From the NCBI GenBank assembly GCA_029288535.1, contig JARIGY010000054.1, forward strand, positions 1 to 5,177: 5,177 nucleotides of DNA, read 5' to 3'. Shown piece after piece: positions 5,175 to 5,177 of the stretch (its first letter is position 1; the number at the start of each line of letters is the position of its first letter). The position numbers were made by a program, and so were the translations under genes. The notes under the pieces were generated by a model that was given only the letters and a program-made list of their open reading frames with translations, was not told the origin of the DNA and did no database searches. The stretch is from Candidatus Tayloriibacteriota bacterium. GTDB taxonomy: Bacteria > Patescibacteriota > Minisyncoccia > Phycocordibacterales > JAKAEA01.

Positions 5175-5177
5175 GTC

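Noticed and set aside
5146..5177. Start of a CRISPR array
   Set aside because: The repeat is 12 bp with a 5-bp spacer, far too short for a CRISPR repeat-spacer unit, and no cas gene is present.

Overview
The window looks like chromosomal DNA from a bacterium with a reduced genome, most likely Candidate Phyla Radiation/Patescibacteria (Parcubacteria-like). The reasons are a very short IF-2 of about 500 residues with no N-terminal extension, a tandem pair of small two-helix pilin-like proteins of a kind familiar from those genomes, four tRNA genes that do not encode CCA, and weak or absent Shine-Dalgarno sequences on several genes. The placement is an inference; no marker in the window settles it. 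The standard bacterial code fits every ORF.

Left part, plus strand (1-550): the 3' end of one pilin-like gene (3-182) and a complete second one (195-503), in the same frame and 12 nt apart, closed by a strong hairpin terminator (523-550). A second hairpin (585-612) faces it and ends the minus-strand unit on the right, so the two transcription units converge here.

Middle, minus strand (641-2760): a two-gene unit read right to left. A textbook sigma70-type promoter (2731-2759) with palindromic elements at and just downstream of the -10 drives a 480-aa membrane protein with an SPFH/band-7-like domain (1210-2652). It is followed 23 nt later by a 181-aa membrane-anchored, surface-exposed protein of unknown function (641-1186). 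Both genes have clear AAGGA ribosome binding sites.

Right part, minus strand (2777-5177): a translation locus, also read right to left. It runs infB (IF-2), rbfA (30S maturation factor), tRNA-Cys(GCA), tRNA-Leu(UAA), then an extended -10 promoter followed by tRNA-Lys(CUU), tRNA-Leu(UAG) and a weak terminator. infB-rbfA is the classic bacterial order. The tRNA-Cys begins only 9 nt after the rbfA stop, so mRNA and tRNAs are probably cut from one transcript. A 12-bp direct repeat with G-rich minus strand lies immediately before infB at the window edge.

I see no CRISPR array, transposon, phage module or clear defence system. The least explained material is the SPFH-like/surface-protein pair with its palindromic promoter, next to the pilin-like genes.
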